From NCBI GenBank assembly GCA_014871385.1, contig CM026426.1:1067201-1131200 (forward strand): a stretch of 64,000 nucleotides of DNA. The letters are read 5' to 3'. A program made the position numbers and the translations under genes. This DNA comes from Ceratodon purpureus (lineage: Eukaryota > Streptophyta > Bryopsida > Pseudoditrichales > Ditrichaceae). The notes beneath the pieces were generated by a model, which ran no database searches, was not told where the DNA came from, and saw only the letters and a program-made list of their open reading frames with translations. Positions 13,165 to 24,417 of the stretch are shown piece after piece (the first letter of the stretch is position 1; the number at the start of each line of letters is the position of its first letter).

Positions 13165-14677
13165 TCACAATGCAATCCATTCCGTCGCTGAGATACAGTC
13201 GCAGTCTTCCAAGAAATCGGAGGTGGAAAACACTATTTTGATTTCCGGCGGCATGTAGAGGTCGACTTGTCCTTGCGCGCATAATTCCACCCTCCAATGT
13301 CCGAGTTCAAATGCTTGCGCCTCTTTTCTCCCTCTCCAGTATCCGGCGCACTGCCAATCCCGACTCGCGCTGTTGTAGCAAAACTCAGATATCAGTTCCG
13401 GACCAGCGCAATGGACACTCTAATGCACAGTATCATGTCAAAAACGAATTTCAAAAAAAAATTGCTTATCAGATGCAAGATACAGACGCATAAGTCGGAA
13501 GTATTTCATATTCGGTTCCATTACAGATTCAGCAATACTGGAAATCAATGCACATGCGCGACATTGACGTACCTTCGCACTTGAAAAAGCCGAAGCTGTT
13601 CAACCAGTTCTCTGCAAAATGCTCCCCGCATCTTGCACAGTTCTGACCAAGCGAAGTCCGCACTGCAGCGCACCACGGGTGGTATGGGCAAGCGCACGAC
13701 GCAGTCACGAGGTCCATCGCCGGAAACCCTTGGTTACAAAGGGAGCAACCTTGCACTGTAAGGGTAATTGAGTCGATGTTCTGAGTGGGCGCTGCGATTC
13801 GAGGACTGGGGGCACGGAACATTGATGTAGACGACCATATCTGAAGCTGGCGGAGATTTTCTTTCAAGCCTCTCACCTTGTCCCTTGCATCCTGCTTTGC
13901 AGAAGACAGGCGTTTCTCATCCTCGATGGCCACCGCGAGATCCCTCTCCGACGTTTCACTTAAATCCTCCTTCATACGTTGCACTTCCTCCCCAGCCTCC
14001 AAGATTCTCTGTTCTTCGCCGTGGATTTCGTCCTCGAAGAACCTTAGGAATGTTTCATCAGCAGAGCCTTCGACGACGGACTTCATCGCCCCCCACTTCT
14101 GCAGGTTCGCCTCGGAGGAGTCCATAGTCTCCTCAATGCACCTCAGCTTGATCTGAAGCTTGTACCTGTCCATATCCGTGAGCGGTGGCTTGGCCGTCTG
14201 CCTCAGAAGTGCAGCCCGTTCGTGTGCAACACTATGGGCTGCCACGGCCGTCTCGAAGTCCTTCTCAGCGTCCGCAATCTCGGCTTCCAGGCCCTTGTAG
14301 ACGATTTCGACGTAGGTGGCATTCCGGTCAGGGGTGCGATACAGGACTGTGAGTTCGTCTCCGCTCTCGATTTTCTTACCCCTCCAGCGATCCTCCGCAT
14401 ACTTTGCCCAGTTCATTGGGTAGCAATGGAAAACCTTCGAAACGACCGCTCTCGCGAAGCTCTCCGGGAGGAACAAACCAGCAGGAAGCTCGGGAATTTG
14501 AGAGATTGCTGGGTACAGCTCCAACACTCTCGCCTTGACCTCTCCTGATTTCGCTCCGTCGAAGAGATATCCCTTCCCAGGAACCCTCTCTCCGAATATG
14601 GACCTTAGCTCCTCATTGCTGACATGGTTGCAGTCGAAGGCGGGGTCCAAACCTGCATTTGGCAACCCAACCTTCAT
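13165..14677 (-). CDS. Cargo gene: coiled-coil protein with C-terminal RING-like zinc motif
   Basis: Exon 1 (14677 to about 13573) encodes about 368 residues. A unique N-terminal region is followed by a coiled-coil stretch (about residues 125-275: EIADAEKDFETAV through KVRGLKENLRQL). A compact zinc motif follows at about 308-345: Cx2C-x13-CxCx2Hx2C-x10-Cx2C (CSLC, CACPYHPWC, CARC), then NSFGF. The same motif occurs in the genes at 17.4-19.8 kb and 53.3-55.9 kb, defining a family. A strong donor (GAAG/GTACGT) ends the exon at 13573. A second open stretch (about 13419-13165, with LGHWRVEL) resembles the post-RING part of the 53-kb gene (HGHWDVQ), so it is probably exon 2. The best splice sites are one base out of phase. 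RING-like folds usually suggest ubiquitin ligase activity, which is unproven here. A TATA-like GCGTTAAATA lies near 14891. Confidence 0.7.
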
Positions 14678-14889
14678 GTGAAAGTAATTCTCCTTCCCAA
14701 CTTCTCATATTCTGACCCCTCTCACTCGCAACAGGTATATCCCTCCTCTTCGATCGGACCCTTGCAACCTCAGACCAGCGAGCTACAAGTTGGAACCAGA
14801 ATGCAATGGAGACTCCAACCAAAACTCTCAGCGATGGCGTGGATTGAATGGAACTGCCCTGGCCATGGCTACCCCTACAGGCAGCCGCC

Positions 14890-15939
14890 ATATTTAACGC
14901 CAAGGTGGTCATCTCATTATGGTGATTTGAGGGGTTGAGTTCGGATTGGCGACTGTGACTTGACAACATACCTTTCAGGACTTCTTGTCTTCGTACTCCT
15001 CCTTCAACACTCAGTGTATCCAAGTAGGCTCCATCATTGCAACATGAATATGGTGTTTCAAATGTCCTGTAGGCTGTGGGTAATAGACGGTTTAATAGAT
15101 GGATCAACACGAAATTCATTGCATTCAAAAAAATCTATGCACCTTGTAATTCTACTGAAGTGTCACACCGATCAACTCTCGTGTTCGTAAGTTCTATTGG
15201 GAATTTTCGTTCATGAGTTGGTCACAGTTTGAATTTCACGTTGTTGAAGAGGATTTGTGACATTTTCTCTGCCTAAGCACGGGACACGAGCCGTATTTCT
15301 CGGCCAGTCGTCCGGTCTTTCCGACATTCCTCGTCGCCAGGTTTGAAGATCGAAGTGGTTTAATGTAGCGGACGATTGAGGCCGGACAGGCGGATGCGGA
15401 TCATGGTTTAGAGTCGAAAGGCAATGATATGCGGACGCGGCTGGGGCGGACTGGTAAGCGGGCATGATTCGGACGCCAATAAGACGGATCGGAGAGCGGG
15501 CACAACGAGTACGCGGAGTGGGCGGACTATATGTCGGACAGTGGTCACAACGGGAGGGTGTCGGATCGCACGGATTCGAGGTGAACGGGCACCATCCGCG
15601 GGTGCAGTGGGCAAGGGGGTGGTCCGCGTCGCCGGACCATTTTCAGAGGGTCCGGCGTGGAATAGACGTTGGGTGTTTAGGGCTCTGGTCCCAATATTGT
15701 GGAATTACAATCACTCTATCATGGCTTTGGGGTCAGGAATGTGACAAACAAACTCTATTTACAAATTGATCTGTTCAGAGTCGGTACATGACCTCCTATG
15801 CGCCTAACCTGGGCGAATGCAAACTCAGACCCTGGTGTTCAGAATGATATAGTTATATTCAAATTGTCAGACCACTAAGAAGCGGTACCTGTGCGTTGGA
15901 CAAAACGTTTCTAAGGAGTTTTGCATACTCACATGTGAT
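14890..15939. promoter_or_regulatory. Spacer with dense CGGAC/CGGAT array (15290-15660)
   Basis: The left part contains the likely promoter and leader of the RING-like gene. From about 15300 to 15660 there are roughly 17 occurrences of CGGAC, CGGAT or complements, such as GTAGCGGACG, GGCGGACTATATGTCGGAC and GCCGGACC. No coding exon is supported. The array lies just downstream of the kinase gene and upstream of the RING-like gene, as in the other cargo spacers. Confidence 0.6.
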
Positions 15940-17400
15940 TTATGAATGGGTGTCCCGGAAACACATATTCGGTGTTTGCAGATTGTAAGGTGGTAACTTC
16001 AATGTCCTCACGACGTGTGTGACGGTTTGTCTAGTAGCCGGGTTGATCTGGGTCATTTCGTCTAAACCCTGCTCAAAGCGCATCTTAACCCCGTTAGGAT
16101 CTCGATCCTGCTGAAATAGAACCAATGTCGAGTCGGAGTTGTAAATCTGCCTTGCGAGTACTCCAACGCTATAGGACTCTGATTTGTACGTGTGAGGGTG
16201 CTGCTTTGCCATGCGACGTGGGGATTGGGATGAGCCTCTAGAGCCATGCACATGGAACAACTCCGGAGCGGCACAACTGTACATTTCCATGTACTTCTTT
16301 ATCGCGTCTTCGCTCTGTACTCCGTAGTACGAAGGGGCCGATTTGGGCATGCAAGAAGCCATTCCCCAGTCACATATACCTATGAAAATAGCTCCATCAC
16401 GGTCTGTTGGAAAGTGGAGCATGACATTGTTAGGGTGTAGGTCGCAGTGTAGCACTTCCTGGCCGTGTACCACATCCACAATGCACATGAGAGCCCAGGC
16501 CAAGTGAGCTCGATTTTTTCGGTAAACGACCAGCTTCTTCCGGGCCTCGAAGTCCAGACCTGAGTCTTTGAGGAGTTCCATTTCATGGGTTTCCCCAGAT
16601 TTCAAATCGAACGCACGCATGTTCTTCAACGAGCCTCCGTTCCACCATAGCGAGTACGACTCTAACGTCTTCCGGTTTAGGTATTGCAGCTTAATCACAC
16701 CAGGGTGATCAACTGGACATGACATTGCCTCGATAGAGCGTTGATCGCGACTTGTCTTGAAGTCAGTCACCTTCATGGTCTTCCTTGCAAAATGAAGCCA
16801 CTCCGGGATGAAACATGCCTCTGCAATTCGCACCCTTCGCACGATTCCAAACGAACCCTGAAAACTATTTTCGTCTACGGGGATGGCGTAAGAACCCTTC
16901 GGTAGCCACTTCAGACCGTTTCTGTCCCGAGAAGCGATGTCGTCGGCCAGAGCTCTCCCGACAAACTTCGGCAGTGTAGTCCTTCCCTTCCCCTTCGCGA
17001 GGATAGCACCTCTTTTCCAATTCTCCAGCTTCTGTAGGAGCTCGGAGTTTCCCCCACTACGTCCCGAACCAGGTCCACACAACATTTAAATGGCACTGTC
17101 GAATTGAACAATGCCTCCTGCACCTGTTCCTTGATCCACTGTCCCCAATTGCTCTTCCCTCTATCCTCCTGGAACTCATCCCCCGCCATGCCCTCCTGCA
17201 GTAGTAACCTCAGAGCATTCGAAGCTTTCTCGAGTCCCGCCGGACCATCATTCAAGAATGTACTCTCCAAGTATGGCATGTCGTGGCTTGCAAACCAGTC
17301 CAGGATTATCTTTCTACAGCAAAGCCTAGCCTCCGTGGAATGCTGGTCACACGCGGCTACCTTCTTCCGATGCTTGTGCTTCCTAACCTCAGAACCGGAC
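15940..17400 (-). CDS. Cargo gene: divergent protein kinase, possibly fused to the upstream RING gene
   Basis: The kinase-domain frame runs from 17085 to 15940, about 381 residues. Kinase landmarks in order are a glycine-rich loop (QGSFGIV), a VAIK-like ARKTMK with the ATP-anchoring Lys, a catalytic loop HCDLHPNNVML (an HRD variant keeping Asp and Asn), GICDWGMA in place of DFG, APELF, SYSVGVLA in the helix F position, and a helix I Arg (NPATRQTV). Catalytic residues look present. An N-terminal stretch in another frame (about 17388 to 17060; LCCRKIILDWF, GQWIKEQVQEALF) probably belongs to the same protein, but no adequate intron connects it to the kinase frame, so an indel is likely. No CGGAC spacer or promoter separates it from the coiled-coil/RING gene immediately upstream, so the two may form one RING-kinase transcript. 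The substrate is unknown. Confidence 0.72.
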
Positions 17401-19783
17401 GCGGTCGACCCAGACTTTGAAATTCCCGAGCGGAAAGTTCTCTGGGAACTCTCTTGGATCGTACGCCCAGCCCCTGGGCATGAAATCCCTCAATCCGAAT
17501 GTCAAATACAGGCGAGGATGGAGAGGGGCTGAGCAGATTGGACACGCACGTCTTCTTATCATCATCGGGATTAAACAATTCCGGAGGGTACATCGTCTGT
17601 AAAGGCGGCCAGGAGATGAGGAGCAAGTGTCGCAATCGTCCATTCTCCGTCCACTCTTTCTGAATTGCCTCGAATTCCTTCTCGTACTGAAGTCGCCCCG
17701 CTATTGCAAGTATAGCGATCATGTAGATATCCTCCGTTTTTTGGAGCGCACCCACGAGTAATGCCTTCTGCTCCTGAGTTAATGACTCGGACCAGCCCAG
17801 GATTGGATCATCGTTGGCACCACCTTCATTCACAGCGCCAGTGGCCTTCCCAAGCCGTGTTACCTCCTCTAGTAGTCGCAGGTTCTCTGTCTCCAATTCC
17901 ACCACCTTCGCATTGTTTGCTTCTTTCTCCGCCTCTGCCTCCGCACGTATCAAGTTGTCGCTCGTCGTAGCGACTTCCCGGAGCTCGTTTAGTTCTTCCT
18001 GTGTTTTCTTTGCCAAAGCTATTGCGTCCGAAGCCTTATTCTTATGATCTTCCAGTTTGGACGCCAATGACAGGATGATCTCTCCTTGCTTCGATGTGTT
18101 CTTCTTCTCCTCCTCCAGTTGGCGAGACAGTCTCCGACATTCGTCTTCCATTGCCTTCGCACGTATCTCGGATTCCTCTAGTCGGACAACCCGCTCCGTG
18201 GATGTGGCTTCCGCCGCTATTGCTCGCTTTTCCGCATCTTCGAGTCGGACGCTCATCTCCCTCATTTCCGTTTCCAACGCAATTATGCGTTCCTCAGCGT
18301 CCGTGAGTTGGCCATTTAACTGCGTGGTCAGGTCCTCGGCCGTTTTCGCTGCGTACATGGAGGCTTTCATATCCTTTTCCCATGCATTAGCCCGTGCCTC
18401 TACCCTCTCAGCGCATCTCAACGCCTCGTCCCTTTCTCGCATCAACTCTGTGTCCGATGTTCCTGCCATCTGGTCCCCGCTGTCGGACACGCGAAGAGCC
18501 TCTATCTTTAGTTCCAAACCACCTATTGTTGCTTTTAACTCCCGAACGTCCGCGTCATGTTTGGCAAAAACTTCCTCTAGCAGACGCCGCATTACCGGGT
18601 CTGCTCCCAATACAACGTTTGCTGCACCTCTCGGCTGAGGAGGATCGTGATGGGCAGTGCTAGTTGTCGCACCTCGTCCGAATAACCCGTGTTCCGAGCC
18701 GGGCATCCGCCAATCCCGTGAGGTCGTCGGAGCGATTCTCCCATCGAATCTGTGGTCCGACCCACCTAAACCCTCGTCCGACGCACCCAGACCCTCGTCC
18801 GACGCACCCAAACCCTCGTCCGACCTACCTAAACCCGGGTTCGCGTTCTCGATCCCATCGTGCGCCATGTCAAGGTCTATGTCAGCTCCAGAAAAGGAGG
18901 CTACTGTCGCGTTGACGACTTCTTCCAATCCGACCATAGCCACATCTGGCCCGGAACTCTCCTCACCTGCCTCGGATGGTCCCCATGCCGATCCCGTCCG
19001 ATCGTTCCCCCCGTCCCTCGCATGGGATGCAGTCGCCGCGCCCGACCCTTCTCCCGCACTCCCGCCAATGATGGGGTCCGACCCACTTCCCTGCCAATCG
19101 GATCCGAGCATACCAGCCATCTGATCCTCGTACGTGGCATTCTGTATTGTGCGTTGCCGTGGTCTCCCGGCCCTCGACGGTTCCCTGTCTGTCGGTATCG
19201 GACCCCCTGGATCTTCAACGAGGGAAGGATTACGCTTGAACCATTCAGGCACATCTATATAAGGTATGTGCACCGGCTTCTTCGCTGTCAATTTCTCTCC
19301 TAGACCTCCGAAAGTGGAGCCTGGAGTCTTTAAGGTAGACCAGTCGACCTTCTTCTTCAACACATGCTCGGCATACATCAGGGAAAGAATAGCCTTCGGG
19401 ATCTCGTTCTTGGGCCACTTCAATTCATTGGAAATTGCCCGAAAAATGCAGAGGAATCTCCACTTCACGTCCACGTCTGTCAAGGATGCATATTTCGCGT
19501 TCTTCGACTTACAGTGTTGTGCGTGCGAACTATCTGGCCAAAGCCGATCGAAATGAGGAAAGTCGACAAAATGCATAGCCGTCGCAGCGTCCCAAGGCTC
19601 TGGCACTTCCTCCCAGCCATTAGCAGCCAGTATCGCTCTATTGTGGAAAACGTCTAGCTGCAAATCCAGTTCTTTGCGGGCTCTCTTCCCGGAACCACTG
19701 GCGGACTGCGATCCGCCGGCGGACTCATCTCCGCCCGGTCTGCTCGGCCTCCTCCTAGAGGGAGTGCCCGATCCGGTGGACAT
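17389..19783 (-). CDS. Cargo gene: large coiled-coil protein with RING-like C-terminus
   Basis: The start ATG at 19783 gives MSTGSGTPSRRR. The N-terminal family domain has GWEEVPEPW at about 56-64 and LMYAEHVLKKKVDW at about 135-148; both recur in the gene at 53.3 kb. An 8-residue repeat (SDEGLGA type, about 310-340) is encoded by GTCCGA-bearing 24-bp units. A long coiled coil spans about 390-650. The RING-like tail (NCLIPMMIRRRACPICSAPL, then LTFGL) lies in a different frame (17643-17389) from the coiled coil (ends near 17640). Either a small intron or a frameshift separates them, and the first Cys pairs are degenerate. A TATAAA lies at 20081-20086 about 300 bp upstream on the minus strand. 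Coiled coil plus RING suggests a scaffold or E3-like protein, by analogy only. Confidence 0.7.
18760..18850 (-). repeat. 24-bp coding repeat carrying GTCCGA motif
   Basis: Three to four in-frame 24-bp units of the form CCCTCGTCCGACGCACC- (plus-strand view) encode repeats of SDEGLGA in the coiled-coil gene. Each unit contains the same GTCCG core that fills the non-coding spacers of the element. Confidence 0.75.
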
Positions 19784-21354
19784 CCTCGTGCTGCGAACTT
19801 CGGACCTGCTCACAATATCTTGGTTAGATCCTGATACGATTACTCTTAAACCCTAAACGGACACTTCGCATATGCTGGGTTCAGGGGAAAAAATTAACAT
19901 TAAGTATATAATGTGACAGAGCACACGAATAGGGTCAATTTAGTACTTACAGAATATTCAGGTCGTACAAGGACCCCACGCTCACCCCGCACCCCGCGCG
20001 CCCGCACACTCAGAGAGAGGCAAGCGGTCTGGGCGCAAAAGTTGAGAAGTGTGGAGAACGAATGTGCGTCCGAACTTGCATTTATACGAGTCCGCCTCTC
20101 CGTTCCGCACCCGCCCGACCCACTGCCCATCCTGCTCTTGCCCCTTCGCATTCCTCGCTCCCTTCCACATCTCCCGCTCCCTGTCAAGTGCACAACGTTC
20201 CCTTTCAGGTCGAGGGCGGTTCGGACCAGGAATCCGACGTCCAGTCTGACTACTGATCAACATTCCGATTCGGAATTGTCAGTCCGGCTTGCAGTCCGCA
20301 GTCCGCGCTACAATCGGGATTGTAGTCCGCTGCATCGCGGACACGCGCGAACGTTCCAGAGTGACCTCGTCCGACCTCGTCCGTCGTATCGCTCTTCCAA
20401 GCTTTGGTGCTCCCCAATTATCACGCCATCCAGGAACGGGTTCCGCTGCGTCCATCCGGCTTGGTTTTTTATCGATTAAAGTTTTCCTTATTATTTTTTC
20501 ATTATCTTTCTTGGATGTTTTTTGTGCCAAAGAGCAAACTTCATCTCAAAGACCCGATTGAGGTCCTCGTCGGACGACTTTTCACATAAAAGATAGGATA
20601 CTGCAGCATTGTACATGTACAAAACTAACACTAGTTCGGAGGTATTCCTGAAGTTTATAGTTACGGATCACGATGAGGATGAGTTCGAATTGCAAGGACG
20701 TGTCCGACCGGATGTTGGATTAATCGTTACACAAGTTCTCTGTGATGATCAGCTCTACAGTGAGTTCTTACTGAACAGTTGCACATTCAGAATCGTGTTC
20801 GAGAGAAAAAGGAAGGAACCATACAGGTGGAGGTTGCATGCAAGATTTTATTTTATTTTTTGACGCAAAGGAATTCCATTGGAAAAGATAGATTACAAGC
20901 CCGCATGCAAGAGTCTATCACGCATTGCCCTGGCTAGAACACCAGTATCGTACCTGAAGAGGATACACAACATACGCAAAAACTAATTAGGGGTAAGGCA
21001 GGCACATGACAGCCGTCAGAGCCAAATTTCCATAACGCAACGCGGACTCCATATCACGACAATGAATGATCCGAGATTTAATGCACGCCGCCAACTCCAT
21101 TGGACGAGAATCTTACGAAATTGGGACTTTATTGGACGTTGCCAGAGCACTGTTCTATACATAGTAAAAAGGCACATAAACTGATAGTAACAACATGTCT
21201 AGCAAAGGTTCGTGCAGGATTAGAAAAGCCGAGTAATCCAACCCAGGATCACTTTCCGTAAATCAAAAATAGGAACTACAAAAAAGGGATCTGTGAGACG
21301 TAAGTTACAGTGAAGAAAAGTTCTCAAAATGGAGCTTAAAAACTGCAAAGCTCA
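19784..21354. promoter_or_regulatory. Upstream region of coiled-coil/RING gene, with CGGAC array
   Basis: The minus-strand TATAAATGCAAG (20081-20086) is a good core promoter for the coiled-coil/RING gene. Between about 20200 and 20400 lies another cluster of GTCCG/CGGAC motifs (AGTCCGGCTTGCAGTCCGCAGTCCGC). The rest, 20600-21350, is lower in GC. An 84-codon plus-strand frame at 20609-20863 lacks any recognisable feature and is not called. Confidence 0.5.
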
Positions 21355-22172
21355 TTATGCACCGCAGCTCCAGCAGACCCTCAAAAGAGGCGGGTTCAAA
21401 GGAAGTTGCATTGCATCGCTGGCGGATTCATACTTCAACAAAATTGTTCGTTCGAATGCAGGTCCACCCCTTCCATTGCGCAAATACCCGCTCCATTCTA
21501 ATAAGCCCGTAAATTGTTCCACTTCATATGGCTCCATAGTGTCCACTTACAAATGGATTAATAGTTACACGTACATTCCGGCTCCGACAGAAGATCCACG
21601 AAATCGGTCTCCGTTCCCTGGTCGCGAGTGACGCGCCGGGGCGTCGTGGATCCGCGAAAAGCAGGGGGTTGAGGAGGCATACCTTCGTAATCGCGACTAA
21701 GCCGCCGTTCCCGACTTCTGCGATGCCGTGCGACTCGGCCACCTCCGGCGAGAGTCCGAGAAGATATCCCCGGTCGGATTGGAGCGGGGATGTCCGTCTC
21801 GCGATGCGCGCTTGTGGGTGATCCGGTCTGCGAGTTCGTGGGAGTTCCGCTCTGCGCGTGAGCCGAGCCGTGTGCAGTTTGATCTCCCGAGTTCGCAGCT
21901 CCGGCTGCGAGTAAACTCCGTCGCACCCAAGTGTAGTTCAACACATTGTTGACGTTGGTGAACTGCTCCTGCATAATGGGCGTCCACTGGAAATCACGAG
22001 AAGTATTCAACAAAGACCTCACAATATCCTGGTAATCTGGTAAATACCGGAAATCTCTAATCTCGTGCATCACGCGGGTTACAAGCAGCCACTGCAAAAC
22101 ATCCGTGGCGGTCTCAGGGTGCGGGGAGGACTCTATCGGACTAGGCATTCTAAACGAGGAGCTCCCGGCCAT
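21355..22172 (-). CDS. Cargo gene of unknown function
   Basis: The ATG at 22172 gives MAGSSSFRMPSPIES, about 205 residues to the stop at 21558. The first 90 residues look folded and mixed helical (ATDVLQWLLVTRVMHEIRDF, FTNVNNVLNYTWVRRSLL). The remainder is Ser/Arg/Pro-rich and probably disordered. A second open stretch just downstream (21546-21355; PYEVEQFTGLLEWSGYL) may be a further exon. Only a 29-nt gap with GT and AG ends separates them, too short for a normal plant intron, so a frame break is as likely. No domain is recognised. Confidence 0.5.
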
Positions 22173-24417
22173 GCTACGAGACGATGCGGAAATCAAGAGA
22201 GTCAAGTGGGAGTCTCAAATGACAGTCTCAAAAATACGCACCCTGTTCATTCTAAAACGGATAACAAGAATAACCAAAAGTACTATACGCATATCGTGGA
22301 AGAGCATAGGTAATCTACCGTGTAGACAGTAGACTGCCGTTGTAGAAGAACGAGTGAATAATGACTGAACAATGCATTTGACATGATATCCGAGAGCAGG
22401 GAAAGAGTGACAATGATTAGATCAAGCATGTTAATCATAAGTACTGATGTTTTGGTGGGAGTGGAGACATGTTAGTGCATGACTTAAAGAAGAACGTCCA
22501 TTCAAATCCGACATTGCCATCCGTCGTCCGACCTTCGTATCCGCGCTCTCCGCATCCCGTCCGCATGAACCCGGGTGCATTTGGATCCGACGAGAGCACG
22601 CTCCCGACCTGTCCGACCCACTGACCGCGTAATTCCCAGTGTTGAACGCAGGTTCCGATGGCTCAATCGCTCCGATTCTCCGATCACAGTGACTGTCACG
22701 GACCACGCAGCCAAGATTAAACAAAAATACGAAATTCATGGAGAAAAGAAAACGCTATGAATGAAGAAGGATGAATAAGCGTTTAATAAGAAAAAAAAAA
22801 TAAGGGAAAGTTATAGAGAAATTATGAAATAATGTTTAAATAAGGATGATATAGAAACAAATTCGTGAATGATAAAGGAATGAGGTGGGAGTACAGAATA
22901 GAATACTTAGAGCTAAATAATATATTAAGCCCTAAAGTTCTGAGGGTATTTTTCATCAAAACTGCCTGAAAACAGCTCCTCTTCGAAGCAAGGTGGATTC
23001 TGAAAACTTGGGGGTTTTTTTTTTAGCATCTAACCAAAAGATCTTGTAGCTAACTTCAATAAATTGCATACATACGTACATGCCCAAATTTAAAAAAGGC
23101 CCAAATGTGGTAGATTGTCCTTTAGGGGTTAAAAACGATAAATACAGAGTGATTACTAACGGGAGTATTGGAACGATATTAAAAATAAAATTAATTGGTG
23201 GCAATGATCAATTAGATGGCATAAGAGCGAAAGTAGACTAAAAAATAATATAGAAGTCCAACTACAATTCCAATGAGGACAATTAAATTTCCTTAAAAAA
23301 TATAACGACCGTATAAATTATACTACGATTTAACTAGGTATGACAAAGTTGGTTGGCGTGTAGGCAAAAGGTTTAACATATGTAGGCCAAAAGTTTTGGA
23401 TATGAAAGGCGTTTCAATTAAATCTTAACCGCAACTTACCGCAATGTACCGCAACTTACCGCATTGTGAGGTAGCACTACCCCACCGCCCCCCTCCCCCC
23501 CTTCCGTAACAATGAGGATAATGGGATTTGGGTTTAGAGAGCACGTATGCACATGTTTGTTATATGCACATGTTTGTTATATCAATGTAATTACTATACT
23601 CATGTGTTGGTTGCATAAACAAACATTTAAAAAAATATATAAAAATATATCTCCAAAGATTAGAGATTTTATAGGAATCTTGGAATGTAAATGCCGAAAT
23701 TAGTAAATGATTGTCACGCGCTTTAATAACTTGTTATTTGGGCTTTTATAAAACGGATGCCAAAAAATTTCAATGTTTTCCTTATTCCATTTGTTTTTTA
23801 TAATACAGATTCTCACTCTGTTTGTAAATCACGTACAATTACATCCACATGTGGAATACTATACCAAATGGGACTTCCCACGATGCATGCTCTACGAAAT
23901 AATGATATTTTTATTATTCGGAACAGGATAAAATAGACAAAATTGAGGGACCGCGGAGGGTGCACTCTAATACGCACAAAAGGGAAGTGAACTGTACGCA
24001 AACGGGGACGAAGATTACAATGCAACCCGTCCGACCTGCACCGGACATCCGGCAACGGGATCGGACGAGTAGCCTCCGAGATCATCCAATCAGTATAGGC
24101 GCCGGACAGTGAGTCGGACAGTGCAATATCCGGGGTAGCCAAGAGTGCATGTCTGACACAGAAGTGAGGATGGCGCGAGGAGGGGAGTGCGAGGAGGGGG
24201 AGTGGGAGGGGCAAGACACAGAACACTAAAGGATCCATGGCGGACAAGGTCGAAGAGCCACCAAAAGGGGATATTAATCGTGGGCGGACAGAGGTCGCAC
24301 ATCTGTCGCGGAGCAGACCGATTCATGCGCGGACGGGTGACAAGGTTGTCGGACACGGCTTGCATAAGTACGGAATGGAGGTCTCCTCATATCGTAGTAT
24401 GAAGACTAGGCGAGCGT
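22173..24417. other. Gene-free interval: two CGGAC clusters flanking AT-rich DNA
   Basis: GTCCG/CGGAC clusters lie at about 22496-22640 and 24000-24360. Between them (about 22740-23960) the sequence is AT-rich, lacks the motif and has no coding exon. It includes short repeats such as ACCGCAACTTACCGCAATGT near 23430 and a C-rich run near 23480. The composition change suggests a later insertion, but I found no terminal repeats. Confidence 0.5.

Noticed and set aside
17040-17070. A 29-nt intron with GT and AG ends joining the kinase N-terminal frame to the kinase frame (and a similar one near 21550)
   Set aside because: Plant introns are not known this short; indels are more likely.
18760-18850. 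CRISPR-like spaced repeat
   Set aside because: It is an in-frame coding repeat in a plant gene; no unique spacers.
19913-20479. 188-codon plus-strand open frame
   Set aside because: Pro/Arg-rich compositional frame over the antisense of a promoter and CGGAC array; no feature.
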